This document shows, piece after piece, positions 43,230-53,057 of a DNA stretch of 64,000 bases. Made by a program: the position numbers and the translations under genes. This stretch comes from Crassaminicella profunda. GTDB taxonomy: Bacteria; Bacillota; Clostridia; Peptostreptococcales; Thermotaleaceae. Position 1 is the first letter of the stretch. Every line of letters starts with the position of its first letter. The DNA lies in assembly GCF_019884785.1 (NCBI RefSeq), contig NZ_CP082326.1:4333355-4397354 (forward strand), written 5' to 3'. The notes beneath the pieces were generated by a model. The model saw only the letters and a program-made list of their open reading frames with translations. It was not told the origin of the DNA and made no database searches.

Positions 43230-45240
43230 ATGATTGATTTGTGTCAACAAAATACATAGTTACTAAGCCTTTTCCTTTTACTTCTATAGATGCTCTTTTG
43301 ATAAATGAAAAATCATCTTTAGTGAGATTATAAGTTGCTTCAGATACATTAATTTTCATAGCATCACTATTACTTTCCATCCGAGAAGCTGTATTGATTG
43401 TATCTCCAAAAACATCATAAATATATTTTTTAATACCTACAACTCCTCCTACAATATTTCCAGAATGAATACCTATTCGGATTTGCCATTGTATTTGTGT
43501 ATTTTTATTTCTGTTATTCAAATAATCTAATATTTCTATAGATGCTTGAATCATATGTTGAGCATGATCCTGCTTTTTTTCATGCATACCACAGATAGCT
43601 AGATAAGCATCTCCAATGGTCTTAATGCGTTCACAACTATGTTTTTCCATGATATTATCAAAATGTGTAAATAAGTCATTTAATTCATCGATTAAAAACT
43701 TAGGTTTAAGAGTAGAAGATATTTTTGTAAACCCTACAATATCAGAAAAATATACGGTAACATTTTCAAAGCTTTCTGGTTCTGTTTTGCCTGTTTTTTT
43801 CAAATCGTGGGCTACTTTAGAAGGTAAAATATTTAAAAGCAATTTTTCGGATTTTTTCTTTTCTTTCCAGATGATATAACCAAGTACAATAACAATCAGT
43901 AAAATTAATAAGGATACAAGACTAAGTATAAGCTGCAATCGATATTTAAATGTATTCATTTTATTTTCTTTTGCTAAGAGTTCGATTTTCATTTGTTTTT
44001 TTTCTGTTTCATATTTTGTTTCCATCTCGATAATGTTTTCACGAATATCTTGATCCTGTAGTGCATTTTTTAGTTCTGTGTGTTTTTCATAATATAAAAA
44101 AGCCTTTTTGTAATCTCCTAAACTTTTGTAATCGAAGGCAATATTTTCTAATGAAGAGAGAATGCCTTCTGTATAGGTGATTTTAGTAGCTTTTTCATAG
44201 GCTTTTGTGTGATAATCTAAAGCGTTTTGTAATTTTTCTAAATAATGATAGACAGTACCCATGTTATTATAGGAATTAATGATTCCTTTTTCGTCTTGTA
44301 TTTCTTCACGAATGGATAGTGACTTTTCATAAAACTGTAGTGCAAAAGGGTAATTTGCTGTTATATCATAAATGTAACCTATGTTATTTAATGTGTTTGC
44401 AATTTCTTCTTTATTATCAAGATTTGTATATATTTTTAGAGCTCTTGAAAAATATGTAAGAGCCTTTTCATAATCTTTTTTTAAGATGTATATGTCTGCA
44501 ATATTATTTAAGGTGACGGCTGTACCTTTTTGATTGTTGATTTCTTCGAATATCTTTAATGCTTGTAGATAGTAATTGAAAGATTTATTATAATATCTTT
44601 GTTGTTGATTGATAGATCCAATATTGTTAAGGCAGGTAGCCATTTCTTCTTTATTTTGTATTTTTGTATTTATATCTAAAGCTTGTAAATAATAATCAAG
44701 AGCTTTTTCATAATCTCCTTGAGCGTCTTTTATGGCACCAATATTGTTTAAGGATTGAGCCATACCTTTTTGGTCTGGAATTTCTTTATAAAGAGCTAAA
44801 GATTTAGAAAAATATTCTGATGCTTTATTAAAATCTCCTTGAGCATGATAAATTAATCCTAATCCAGTGTTGTTAAGAGCTGCACCTTTTTTATATTGAA
44901 AACTCTCACTTAAGGATAAGTTTTCAGAAAAAAATTTAGTTGCTGTTTCAAAGTCAGAGGTACTATAATAAGCCATTCCAATAGTAGTCAGTGCATCTAT
45001 TTTTGCATCTTTTAAATTAAGTTTATTGGATAAGGATAATGCTTTATTTCCATATTCGATACTTTTGCTTGGAGATTGATCTAGATAAGCTTCTGCAAGC
45101 TGATTGAGTAGATCAGGCTTTTCTATAGTAGAGGCCTGGTCTAATTTTTCTAAAAGCTGATCGATATTTTCATTTGCAAAAATAAGGGATGGATGAAGCA
45201 TAAAGATAAATAATAAAGTAAGAATAAGTTTTTTACCCAT
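43228..45240 (-). CDS. TPR-containing class III adenylyl cyclase
   Basis: 670 residues. A signal or anchor sequence (1-21) is followed by about nine tetratricopeptide repeats (30-400; GDYEKALDYYLQALDI is typical), a coiled coil, a membrane segment (about 435-457) and a class III cyclase domain (475-660). The metal-binding Asp lies in YFSDIVGFT and the second in GDAYLAICG. The base-specifying Lys (ERIKTIGD) and Asp (YDVFGDTINTASRM) are those of ATP-specific enzymes, so cAMP rather than cGMP is the expected product. TPRs would face outside and sense proteins or peptides. It is the last gene of a minus-strand operon, nine bases after an MBL hydrolase gene. AGGAGG sets the ATG. Confidence 0.92.
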   Translation of the reverse strand: MGKKLILTLLFIFMLHPSLIFANENIDQLLEKLDQASTIEKPDLLNQLAEAYLDQSPSKSIEYGNKALSLSNKLNLKDAKIDALTTIGMAYYSTSDFETATKFFSENLSLSESFQYKKGAALNNTGLGLIYHAQGDFNKASEYFSKSLALYKEIPDQKGMAQSLNNIGAIKDAQGDYEKALDYYLQALDINTKIQNKEEMATCLNNIGSINQQQRYYNKSFNYYLQALKIFEEINNQKGTAVTLNNIADIYILKKDYEKALTYFSRALKIYTNLDNKEEIANTLNNIGYIYDITANYPFALQFYEKSLSIREEIQDEKGIINSYNNMGTVYHYLEKLQNALDYHTKAYEKATKITYTEGILSSLENIAFDYKSLGDYKKAFLYYEKHTELKNALQDQDIRENIIEMETKYETEKKQMKIELLAKENKMNTFKYRLQLILSLVSLLILLIVIVLGYIIWKEKKKSEKLLLNILPSKVAHDLKKTGKTEPESFENVTVYFSDIVGFTKISSTLKPKFLIDELNDLFTHFDNIMEKHSCERIKTIGDAYLAICGMHEKKQDHAQHMIQASIEILDYLNNRNKNTQIQWQIRIGIHSGNIVGGVVGIKKYIYDVFGDTINTASRMESNSDAMKINVSEATYNLTKDDFSFIKRASIEVKGKGLVTMYFVDTNQS

Positions 45241-45249
45241 ATAGACCTC

Positions 45250-46077
45250 CTATAAAAATAGATGCATACCCTCTTTAGCAGCAAAGGTATTCGGATATAT
45301 TTTTTTTGCTTGTGTTTCAATAGATTCTAATTCTTCATCATAGCGATAGGGATCATGATGAAATAAAATTAATTTTTTAACGTATGCTTTTTTAGCTATT
45401 TTAACTCCGTTTTGCCATGTAGAATGGCCCCATCCTTTTTTATGAATATATTCTTCTTCTGTGAAATTTGCATCATAAATAAGAATATCAGTGTTTTTGA
45501 TGAATTGTATTAGTTGAGATTCTGTTGTTTTCTGGTGTTCAATATCTGAAATATAGCAACAACTTTTACCTTCAAATTCTATACGAAAACCTAAAGCATC
45601 ATCAGGATGATTAAGACGTAAGGTTTTAACCGTTAAATGATCATCTAAATGAAGTGTTTTATCTTGATAGATTTCATAAAAGGTGCAGTCAGCTTTTATT
45701 TCATCCCATGTAATAGGAAAATATGGGGGGGTCATAATATTTTTAATAATTTGTGAAAATGGAGTATTATCTTTTTTCTCTCCATAGAATATAAATTGAT
45801 GATTCTTTTCATAAAGGGGAAGAAAAAAAGGAATACCTTGAATATGATCCCAGTGGACATGTGAAATAAAAATATGTGCTTTAATTTGTTCCTTTTGCTC
45901 TATCAAGCTTTTCCCAAGTTGACAAATTCCTGTGCCTGCATCTAGTATTAAAAGGTGCTTTCCTGCTTGAATTTGGACACAAGGAGTGTTTCCTCCAAAT
46001 TGTATTGTATTTTTGTTTGGGGAGGGAGTAGAGCCTCGAACACCCCAAAAGAGAATAGAAAAATCATTATTTAACAT
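45250..46077 (-). CDS. MBL-fold hydrolase, possible cyclic-nucleotide phosphodiesterase
   Basis: 275 residues. The start FWGVRGSTPSPNK with GGNTPCVQI and the metal site SHVHWDHIQG (HxHxDH) place it in the COG1235/RNase Z-like branch of metallo-beta-lactamase-fold enzymes. Further ligands are likely in YDANF and HHDPYR. Members with the GVRGSTP...GGNTPC opening are often annotated as 3',5'-cyclic-nucleotide phosphodiesterases or as phosphoribosyl cyclic phosphodiesterases. Its location nine bases before an adenylyl cyclase gene, and after an HD-GYP gene, favours a cyclic-nucleotide substrate; this is inference. No signal peptide is present. AGGAGG lies upstream of the ATG. Confidence 0.82.
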   Translation of the reverse strand: MLNNDFSILFWGVRGSTPSPNKNTIQFGGNTPCVQIQAGKHLLILDAGTGICQLGKSLIEQKEQIKAHIFISHVHWDHIQGIPFFLPLYEKNHQFIFYGEKKDNTPFSQIIKNIMTPPYFPITWDEIKADCTFYEIYQDKTLHLDDHLTVKTLRLNHPDDALGFRIEFEGKSCCYISDIEHQKTTESQLIQFIKNTDILIYDANFTEEEYIHKKGWGHSTWQNGVKIAKKAYVKKLILFHHDPYRYDEELESIETQAKKIYPNTFAAKEGMHLFL

Positions 46078-46094
46078 GAAACGTCCTCCTTTTA

Positions 46095-47618
46095 TTATTG
46101 AAGTATATCATGTATAAAAATATCAAGAAGGTCTTTATCGATATGATTCTTTTCTGCTTCATCTGAAAGAATGTCTAAGGTTTTAGTTATAGATAAAGCT
46201 GGTTTATAAGGTCGATCTCTAGCAGTTAAGGCATCAAAAATATCTACAATGGCTAAAATTTTTGATTGAATAGGAATTTCTGTTTCTTCTAAATGAAAAG
46301 GATAACCATGACCGTTCAATTTTTCGTGATGGTATGCCGCAATATGTGGAACATTTTTTAAATCTGCTCCCCAAGAAATATTTTTTAATATTTCGTAGGT
46401 ATACAGAGGATGTTTTTCTATAGAGGTTCTTTCTAAATCTGTAAGATTTCCTCTTTGAACGGAAAGATGATTTAATTGATTTTCTGTAAGAATTTTTTTC
46501 TTTTGAAGATCAATATCTATAAACTCGGTTTGAGATATTATTTGAAGTTGATTCAATTCTTCTTCTTTTATGAAGTTTTTTGAATTAATGGAAACAATAA
46601 AATTATAGTATTGATCGATATCATTAAAAAGTACTAGTTCTGATGGGGTAATGGTATTATTTAATTTTTTTATTTGTAAATGCTTTTTTAAGTAATGAAA
46701 TTTATATTTGATAACTTCCATTTCATGTTCAGATATTCTCTTTTCCTTTAGCAAAACAGATTCTTTCACACCGATTTTTCCAATATCATGTAAAAGACCA
46801 GCATAATAAATTTCATCTAACTGTTGCTCTGAAAAAGTTTGATCTTTATATTTCCCATAATCCATATTGTGAACAGCTTTTGCAAAATGGGTTGCATACT
46901 TTGCTACGCGGACAGAATGACCAGCTGTAGAGGGATCTCTTTGATCAATAGTAGTTACCATACTTTCTGTAAAAGTTTTAAATAATTCTTGAATTTCATC
47001 ATATAATTTTCTACGTTCTAAAACAATTGCTGCAGAAGATGCAAGGGAAGAAATAATATGTATTTCTTGATCCGAATAGGAAATAATATTTTCACAAAAG
47101 GATTTGAATTGGGTTAAGACGGTATCATAATGTTTTTTCTTATTAAGAAGTTGTAGGATACCTATTACTTCACCTTTAAGGTTTTTCATAGGAATTACTA
47201 ACATATTGATAGTTTTATAATTGATTTTTTTATCAAAGGAATCGTTATATTTTATGCCTAAAACATCAGGAATTTCATCTACACTTTTGAAATTATAAGG
47301 ATTTCCTGTTAAAGCAGAAAAACCTGCAATACTGTTTTTATCAATAGGCATTACAAATTCTTTAAAAGGAAAATCTCTTGAATGATTACGTGCAATTTTA
47401 AATCTTAGATAATCTTTTTTTTCTTTTGTCTCTTTAATATATAAACTAGCACCATCGCTATCTGTGATTTTCATACTGACGTCTACGATTAATTCAAGGA
47501 GCGTATTTGTGTTTTTTTGTGTAGATAAGAATGTTCCGATTTTTGTAAAAAAATTGATCAGTTCTTCTTGTTTATGTAATTTTGATTGAATATTATTGGC
47601 AATAGGATGAGTAGTCAT
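46095..47618 (-). CDS. GAF and HD-GYP domain protein, probable c-di-GMP phosphodiesterase
   Basis: 507 residues: GAF domain (about 20-195) and HD-GYP domain with HD at 277-278 (LLHDIGKIGV) and HHEKLNGHGYP from residue 430. It is a close paralog of the protein at 578-2110, with the same domain order and an insertion between the HD and GYP motifs. It is the first gene of a three-gene operon with an MBL hydrolase and an adenylyl cyclase (gaps of 17 and 9 bases). AGGAGGTCTCCT precedes the ATG. Active-site residues are intact, so c-di-GMP breakdown is the expected activity; GAF ligands might be cAMP or cGMP, which the operon context makes attractive. Confidence 0.9.
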   Translation of the reverse strand: MTTHPIANNIQSKLHKQEELINFFTKIGTFLSTQKNTNTLLELIVDVSMKITDSDGASLYIKETKEKKDYLRFKIARNHSRDFPFKEFVMPIDKNSIAGFSALTGNPYNFKSVDEIPDVLGIKYNDSFDKKINYKTINMLVIPMKNLKGEVIGILQLLNKKKHYDTVLTQFKSFCENIISYSDQEIHIISSLASSAAIVLERRKLYDEIQELFKTFTESMVTTIDQRDPSTAGHSVRVAKYATHFAKAVHNMDYGKYKDQTFSEQQLDEIYYAGLLHDIGKIGVKESVLLKEKRISEHEMEVIKYKFHYLKKHLQIKKLNNTITPSELVLFNDIDQYYNFIVSINSKNFIKEEELNQLQIISQTEFIDIDLQKKKILTENQLNHLSVQRGNLTDLERTSIEKHPLYTYEILKNISWGADLKNVPHIAAYHHEKLNGHGYPFHLEETEIPIQSKILAIVDIFDALTARDRPYKPALSITKTLDILSDEAEKNHIDKDLLDIFIHDILQ

Positions 47619-47667
47619 AGGAGACCTCCTTTAAAGTGATTTTAAAATGAGAGTAATTTATAAAATA

Positions 47668-47696
47668 ATCATATTACAATCTATAAAAAATGTCGA
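47668..47696 (-). promoter_or_regulatory. Promoter of the HD-GYP/MBL/cyclase operon
   Basis: On the minus strand TCGACA (47691-47696), a 17-bp spacer and TATGAT (47668-47673) stand 50 bp upstream of the HD-GYP start codon. Confidence 0.65.
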
Positions 47697-47783
47697 ATAA
47701 ATTCAATAAATTTGCTAAAAATCTTTTAAGGGATATGGTATACTGATACTAATACTTTATTATGATAAAGAGGTGAAGTGAAA

Positions 47784-49046
47784 ATGATTCAATTAAAGTC
47801 AGCAGCTGTTAAAAAAGAGCAAGAAGAAAAAAATGTACAAAAAAGGGTTTCAGAAATCATAGAAAGAATCAGAAAAGAAGGAGATGAAGCTCTTCAAGAA
47901 TACAATACTTTGTTTGACAATTGTCATCGAGAAAGCTATCAGATTACACAAGAAGAGATTCAAAAGGCTTATAAAGAAGTTAAACAAAGTACCCTTGAGG
48001 ATTTAAAATTTGCTGCAAAAAATATTGAGCAATTTGCAAAAATGCAAAAGGAAATCATGTGTGATTTAAAAGAAAAAGAAGTATTACCTGGGGTTTTTTT
48101 AGGACACCGAGCCATTCCTATAGATGCTTGTGCAGGATATGTGCCAGGAGGAAGATATCCACTACCTTCATCAGCCCTTATGTCTATTATTCCTGCAAGA
48201 GTAGCAGGTGTGAAAAGAATCGTTACCTGTTCGCCTGTTGTAAAGGGAACAACATCTATTCATCCAGCCACTTTAGTTGCTATGGATTTAGCAGGAGCTA
48301 ATGAAATCTATGCTATGGGTGGAGCACAAGCTATTGGAGCTTTAGCTTATGGAACAGATTGTATCAAGGCGGTAGATCTAATTGTAGGACCTGGAAATCA
48401 ATATGTAACAGAAGCAAAAAGGCAGGTAAGTGGCAAGGTAGGAATAGATTTTTTAGCAGGGCCTAGTGAAGTTGTAGTTATTGCGGATCAGGCAGCAAAC
48501 CCTAAAATCATTGCAGCAGATATTTTAGCCCAATCTGAGCATGATCCACAGGCAAGAGGGATCCTTCTTTGTACAGATGAAAAAGTAGGAAGGCAGACGA
48601 TAAAAGAAGTAGAAAACTTTTTAAAAGAATTACCTACAAAAGATATTGCAAGAGAATCTTGGGAAAATAATGGAGAAATTATTCTGTTTAGTACATTAGA
48701 AGAAGCTATTTGTATGTCTAATGAAATAGCACCAGAGCATTTAGAAATTCAAGTGAAAAATCCTGACGATATGGTATGGAAGCTTACAAACTATGGATCT
48801 CTCTTTATTGGAGAAGGCGCAGCAGAAGTATTTGGAGATTATGTGGCAGGAACAAATCATATCTTACCTACTATGGAAGCTGCACGATATACAGGTGGCG
48901 TATGGGTAGGAACTTTTATGAAAATTGTTACCAATCAAAGGGTAACAAAGGAAGGATTGAAACAAATTGCCCCTGTTGCATCAAGACTTGGAGAACTCGA
49001 AGGACTATTTGCACATAAACTTGCAGCAGATGTGAGATTAAAATAA
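47784..49046 (+). CDS. hisD: Histidinol dehydrogenase
   Basis: 420 residues, full length. The NAD-binding and catalytic landmarks are present: AGYVPGGRYPLPS, GPGNQYVTEAKR, the zinc ligands in LAQSEHDPQA, the catalytic Glu-His pair in APEHLEI, and GTNHILPT. HisD performs the last two steps of histidine synthesis, oxidising L-histidinol to histidine through the aldehyde. ATG 47784 has AGAGGTGA seven bases before; GTG 47778 is less likely. No other his gene is nearby. An extended -10 (TGGTATACT) lies upstream. A related dehydrogenase role is possible, but all active-site motifs fit HisD. Confidence 0.92.
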   Translation: MIQLKSAAVKKEQEEKNVQKRVSEIIERIRKEGDEALQEYNTLFDNCHRESYQITQEEIQKAYKEVKQSTLEDLKFAAKNIEQFAKMQKEIMCDLKEKEVLPGVFLGHRAIPIDACAGYVPGGRYPLPSSALMSIIPARVAGVKRIVTCSPVVKGTTSIHPATLVAMDLAGANEIYAMGGAQAIGALAYGTDCIKAVDLIVGPGNQYVTEAKRQVSGKVGIDFLAGPSEVVVIADQAANPKIIAADILAQSEHDPQARGILLCTDEKVGRQTIKEVENFLKELPTKDIARESWENNGEIILFSTLEEAICMSNEIAPEHLEIQVKNPDDMVWKLTNYGSLFIGEGAAEVFGDYVAGTNHILPTMEAARYTGGVWVGTFMKIVTNQRVTKEGLKQIAPVASRLGELEGLFAHKLAADVRLK

Positions 49047-49186
49047 ATAATGATCTCTATAGTAGATAAAAGGTCTATAAAAAATTTGTAGAAAAAGTAA
49101 AAAATAGGTTTGTATTATATTACCAACAGGAGTATAATGATACACGGTTTTATATGACTTTTTATCTACTAAGGAGAGAAAACAAA

Positions 49187-50860
49187 ATGATACCCAAATT
49201 ATTTACATGCTTAAGGGATTACAACAAAGAACAATTTTTAAAAGATTTTGCAGCAGGAATTATTGTAGCAATTATTGCACTTCCTTTATCAATAGCCCTT
49301 GCTATTGCATCAGGGGTGTCTCCAGAAAAGGGACTAATTACTGCTATTATAGGAGGCTTTTTTGTTTCACTACTAGGAGGAAGCAGGGTTCAAATCGGAG
49401 GACCTACAGGTGCTTTTGTAGTCATTGTTTATGGAATTGTACAAAAATATGGATTAAGTGGACTGACGGTTGCAACTGTTATTGCAGGTATTTTTTTAAT
49501 TTTAATGGGAGTACTCAAGCTGGGAAGTATGATTAAGTTTATTCCATATCCTATTACAACAGGATTTACAAGTGGGATTGCTATTATTATTTTTTCATCT
49601 CAGATCAAGGACTTTTTTGGGTTGAGTATGGACAAGGTACCAGCAGATTTTATTCCAAAATGGACAGCATACTTTGGAAATTTTCATACAATCAATGGAG
49701 CGGCTCTTCTGGTTGGAGCGTTATCGATTTTGATTATTGTTTTATGGCCAAAGGTGAATAAAAAAATTCCTTCCACATTGATTGCTATTATTTTTGTGAC
49801 ATTTATTAGTATTTTATTGAAATTAGATGTTGCAACTATTGGGAGTCAATTTGGAGAGATTTCTACATCTTTATCTATGCCAAGCTTGCCTCAGATCAAT
49901 CTGAAGATGATACAAGAATTGATTATGCCAGGAATTACAATCGCCTTACTTGGAAGTATAGAATCTTTATTGTCTGCAGTAGTAGCAGATGGAATGATAG
50001 GAGGAAATCATCGTTCAAATATTGAGCTTGTTGGGCAAGGGGTTGCCAATATATGTTCATCCTTGTTTGGGGGAATTCCTGTAACAGGAGCAATTGCAAG
50101 AACAGCAGCAAATATTAAGAATGGTGCAAGAACACCTATATCAGGAATTGTTCATTCTATTACGTTATTGTTGATGATGCTTATTTTGATGCCTTATGTG
50201 AAATTTATCCCTATGGCAGCTTTAGCAGCCATCTTAATGATGGTGGCATATCATATGGGAGAATGGCATGCCTTTAAAGAATTATCTAAAAGTCCTAAAA
50301 GTGATGCCATCATTCTATTGACCACCTTCTTTTTAACAGTGATTGTAGATTTGGTTGTTGCTATTGAAGTAGGCATGGTACTTGCAGCCTTTTTATTTAT
50401 GAAGAGAATGGCAGATGTTACAGACTTTAAGTATTTATTGGAAGATAATCAAATAAAAGATGATCTTCCTATCTATGAGAATGTTTCTAAAAAAATTGCC
50501 TTTTATGAAATTAACGGCCCCTTTTTCTTTGGTGCGGCAGATAAATTTATAAAGGTCATCAAAGAGGTAGAACATTCTCCGCAGGTATTGATTTTGAAAA
50601 TGAAGAATGTTCCTGTCATAGATGCTACAGGATATGCTGCTTTAAAGCAATTATACGATATGAATCAACAAAGTAATACAGAATTGATTCTTATGGAAAT
50701 ACAAGAATTACCTTTGAGGATATTAGGAAACTATGGCTTTATAGAAACCCTAGGAAAAGATCATGTATGTGAATGTTTAGATGAAGCTATTGAAATGGCA
50801 AATAGATTTATTGATGAGGAATCAATAGAAGCTGTGAAGACCCTTCCTGTTATGCAATAA
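49187..50860 (+). CDS. SulP-family anion transporter with STAS domain
   Basis: 557 residues. About 10-14 hydrophobic segments in the SLC26/SulP core (DFAAGIIVAIIALPLSIALA, GGPTGAFVVIVYGIV, GSIESLLSAVVADGM) are followed by a cytoplasmic STAS domain (about 425-545) with the NTP-site segment VPVIDATGYAAL. Family members carry sulfate, bicarbonate or other anions; BicA-type bicarbonate/sodium symporters are the closest in layout, but the substrate cannot be read from sequence. ATG 49187 is preceded by AAGGAGAG; a longer start at 49154 has no site. It lies between hisD and an MBL hydrolase gene, with its own terminator. Confidence 0.9.
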   Translation: MIPKLFTCLRDYNKEQFLKDFAAGIIVAIIALPLSIALAIASGVSPEKGLITAIIGGFFVSLLGGSRVQIGGPTGAFVVIVYGIVQKYGLSGLTVATVIAGIFLILMGVLKLGSMIKFIPYPITTGFTSGIAIIIFSSQIKDFFGLSMDKVPADFIPKWTAYFGNFHTINGAALLVGALSILIIVLWPKVNKKIPSTLIAIIFVTFISILLKLDVATIGSQFGEISTSLSMPSLPQINLKMIQELIMPGITIALLGSIESLLSAVVADGMIGGNHRSNIELVGQGVANICSSLFGGIPVTGAIARTAANIKNGARTPISGIVHSITLLLMMLILMPYVKFIPMAALAAILMMVAYHMGEWHAFKELSKSPKSDAIILLTTFFLTVIVDLVVAIEVGMVLAAFLFMKRMADVTDFKYLLEDNQIKDDLPIYENVSKKIAFYEINGPFFFGAADKFIKVIKEVEHSPQVLILKMKNVPVIDATGYAALKQLYDMNQQSNTELILMEIQELPLRILGNYGFIETLGKDHVCECLDEAIEMANRFIDEESIEAVKTLPVMQ

Positions 50861-50876
50861 GGGATTCATTATTAAG

Positions 50877-50917
50877 TAAAAGTTCTGTTCAGTACATGGA
50901 TAGAACTTTTTATTTAT
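50877..50917 (+). terminator. Rho-independent terminator after the SulP gene
   Basis: AAAAGTTCT (50878-50886) pairs with AGAACTTTT (50902-50910), followed by a T-rich flank. The remaining 225 bases to the next gene are AT-rich with no recognised element. Confidence 0.8.
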
Positions 50918-51144
50918 TTTTAGTAGAAATGTTATAATATAAATAACTAAATTTTCTTGTATAGATTGATTGTTGGCCGTTAATATAGATGGGTTATAGA
51001 TGTATAATTTTAATATTTAATTTTTTTATTGATTGAATCAATTAGGATATAGATGATGATGTTTATATGTTATTAAATAATATATTTACTTTTCAAGAAA
51101 ATATATATAGTTTATTATGCGAAAATGAGCCTTAGGAGGATAAT

Positions 51145-52044
51145 ATGGAGATCAACAAGATAAAAGGAAATACTTATAATATAGTGTCAGGAACTAATGT
51201 AGGAGTATTTGTATTTAAAGATCGTTATGCATTATTGATAGATACAGGAAATCAGAATCAACAAGCACGAAAAATTAGCGAAATGTTGAAAGAAAATAAT
51301 ATGAATCCTAAGTATATTGTCAATACGCATCATCATATAGATCATATGGGAGGGGATTATTTTTTTAAGGAGCATTTTTCAGGAAGCATTATTTATACGA
51401 CACAAAAGGAAAAAATATATATTGAAAATGATGAATTGTTTTGTATGCAGCTTTATGGAGCAAGTCCTATAAAAGAATTGCGAAAGAATTTTATGAATAC
51501 AAAAGAAATAGCTGTAGATCATTTATTAAACGAAGGAATAGAAAAGATTAATAATGAAAAATTTGAGATTATTTCTCTACCAGGACATACAGATGGACAA
51601 TTAGGCATAGCCACAAGAGATGGAGTATGTTTTTTAGCAGATTCATTAATGGGAGAAGAAACTCTAAAAAAATATAAAATGCCATTTCTAGTAGATATAC
51701 AAAAGCAAATGGATACCTATGAAAAAATCGAAAGCTTAGAATATGATACGTATATACTGAGTCATTCTCACAAGGTTTACGATGAAAGGGAAATAAAAAA
51801 TGTTGTGAAAGTAAATAGAGACAATTTACAAAGATACATAGATTTATCAAAAGAATTACTTCAGCAGCCTAAGACAAGAGAAGAATTGTTGGAAGAAATG
51901 ATTATTTTAGAAGAATTACAGGTAGATTTTGAAGAATATCATTTTCTATATACCACAATAGGCGCAATTTTTTCTTATCTACATGAAAAAGAAGGGTTAA
52001 AATTTCAAATAGAAAATGGAAAGCTGTATTATTATCAAGAATAG
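51145..52044 (+). CDS. MBL-fold metallohydrolase
   Basis: 299 residues. The metal motif NTHHHIDHMGG, the third ligand in LPGHTDGQ, and the bridging Asp in FLADSLMGEE are those of glyoxalase-II-like beta-lactamase-fold hydrolases; the final His is probably in YILSHSHK. The C-terminal 70 residues (LLEEMIILEELQVDFEEYHF) form a helical extension resembling a winged helix. It has no signal peptide. Substrate is unknown: thioesters, lactones or phosphodiesters are all possible. TAGGAGG sets the start. Confidence 0.83.
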   Translation: MEINKIKGNTYNIVSGTNVGVFVFKDRYALLIDTGNQNQQARKISEMLKENNMNPKYIVNTHHHIDHMGGDYFFKEHFSGSIIYTTQKEKIYIENDELFCMQLYGASPIKELRKNFMNTKEIAVDHLLNEGIEKINNEKFEIISLPGHTDGQLGIATRDGVCFLADSLMGEETLKKYKMPFLVDIQKQMDTYEKIESLEYDTYILSHSHKVYDEREIKNVVKVNRDNLQRYIDLSKELLQQPKTREELLEEMIILEELQVDFEEYHFLYTTIGAIFSYLHEKEGLKFQIENGKLYYYQE

Positions 52045-52192
52045 AAAAATTCACATTTCTTGCTTTTCATAAGAAATACAACTATACTAGTATAAGATTA
52101 ATATACAAGTAGATAAGAAAAAGTTTTGGTTTTGTGGTATTAATCCGAATGAAATAATTATTAGTGCTTATAATTTAGAGGAGGTCATATTT

Positions 52193-52996
52193 GTGAATGA
52201 TATGATAAAAGTAATTATACTTTCTATTGTAGAGGGAATCACGGAATTCCTGCCTATTAGTAGTACGGGACATCTTATTTTAGTAAATCATTGGATTGAG
52301 TTCAAAGGCTCTTTTGCCAATGCCTTTGATGTAATTATACAGTTTGGTGCTATTTTATCTGTTGTTTGTCTATATTGGAAAAAATTGAATCCTTTTTCAA
52401 AAAGGAAAAGTATGCGACAAAAAAGAGATACGATGAATCTTTGGATGAAAGTTGTTACGGCATTTATTCCTGCCGTTATTTTAGGACTTTTAATAGGAGA
52501 TTATTTGGATCAGTTATTTAACCCTACTGTAGTAGCAACAACTCTTCTTCTTGGAGGGATTGCGATTATCTTGTTAGAGAAAAGAAGAAAGTTTCCAAGA
52601 ATTAATTCTATTCAAGAAATGACTTTTAGAACAGCATTTATTATAGGAATCATTCAATGCCTTGCTATGGTTCCTGGAACATCTCGCTCTGCTGCTACCA
52701 TTATTGGGGCAATGCTTTTAGGAGCTAATAGACAAGTGGCTGCAGAGTTTTCCTTTTTCTTAGCTATTCCGACTATGGCTGGAGCTACCGTTTATTCTTT
52801 GATGAAAACAGGGATCAATATTACTTCTAATCAATGGATGCTTTTACTTGTTGGAGTAATTGTTTCGTTTATTGTGGCATTAGCAGTAATTGCTTTCTTT
52901 ATGAAATATATAAAGAAAAAAGACTTTAAAGTATTTGGATATTATAGAATTATTTTAGGTGTTTTGATATTAGCGTATTTTAATTTTATGAATTAA
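52193..52996 (+). CDS. uppP: Undecaprenyl-diphosphatase UppP (BacA)
   Basis: 267 residues with about eight hydrophobic segments. Both signature regions are intact: EGITEFLPISSTGHLIL near the N-terminus and MVPGTSRSAATIIGAMLLG in the middle. It dephosphorylates undecaprenyl diphosphate outside the membrane, recycling the carrier for peptidoglycan and wall-polymer synthesis, and gives bacitracin resistance when abundant. The start is GTG 52193, because GAGGAGG is correctly spaced for it and too far from the next ATG. Confidence 0.95.
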   Translation: MNDMIKVIILSIVEGITEFLPISSTGHLILVNHWIEFKGSFANAFDVIIQFGAILSVVCLYWKKLNPFSKRKSMRQKRDTMNLWMKVVTAFIPAVILGLLIGDYLDQLFNPTVVATTLLLGGIAIILLEKRRKFPRINSIQEMTFRTAFIIGIIQCLAMVPGTSRSAATIIGAMLLGANRQVAAEFSFFLAIPTMAGATVYSLMKTGINITSNQWMLLLVGVIVSFIVALAVIAFFMKYIKKKDFKVFGYYRIILGVLILAYFNFMN

Positions 52997-53000
52997 TCAT

Positions 53001-53037
53001 AAAAACCTGCTGTTCTAAGACAGCAGGTTTTTATTTT
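53001..53037. terminator. Bidirectional terminator after uppP
   Basis: AAAAACCTGCTGT (53001-53013) pairs with ACAGCAGGTTTTT (53020-53032). It also serves the convergent HD-GYP gene. Confidence 0.92.
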
Positions 53038-53057
53038 AAAATGTAAAGGAGGAGTAT

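Noticed and set aside
47701-47783. T-box or histidine-responsive leader before hisD
   Set aside because: The distance is too short for a T-box and no T-box core sequence or His-rich leader peptide is visible.
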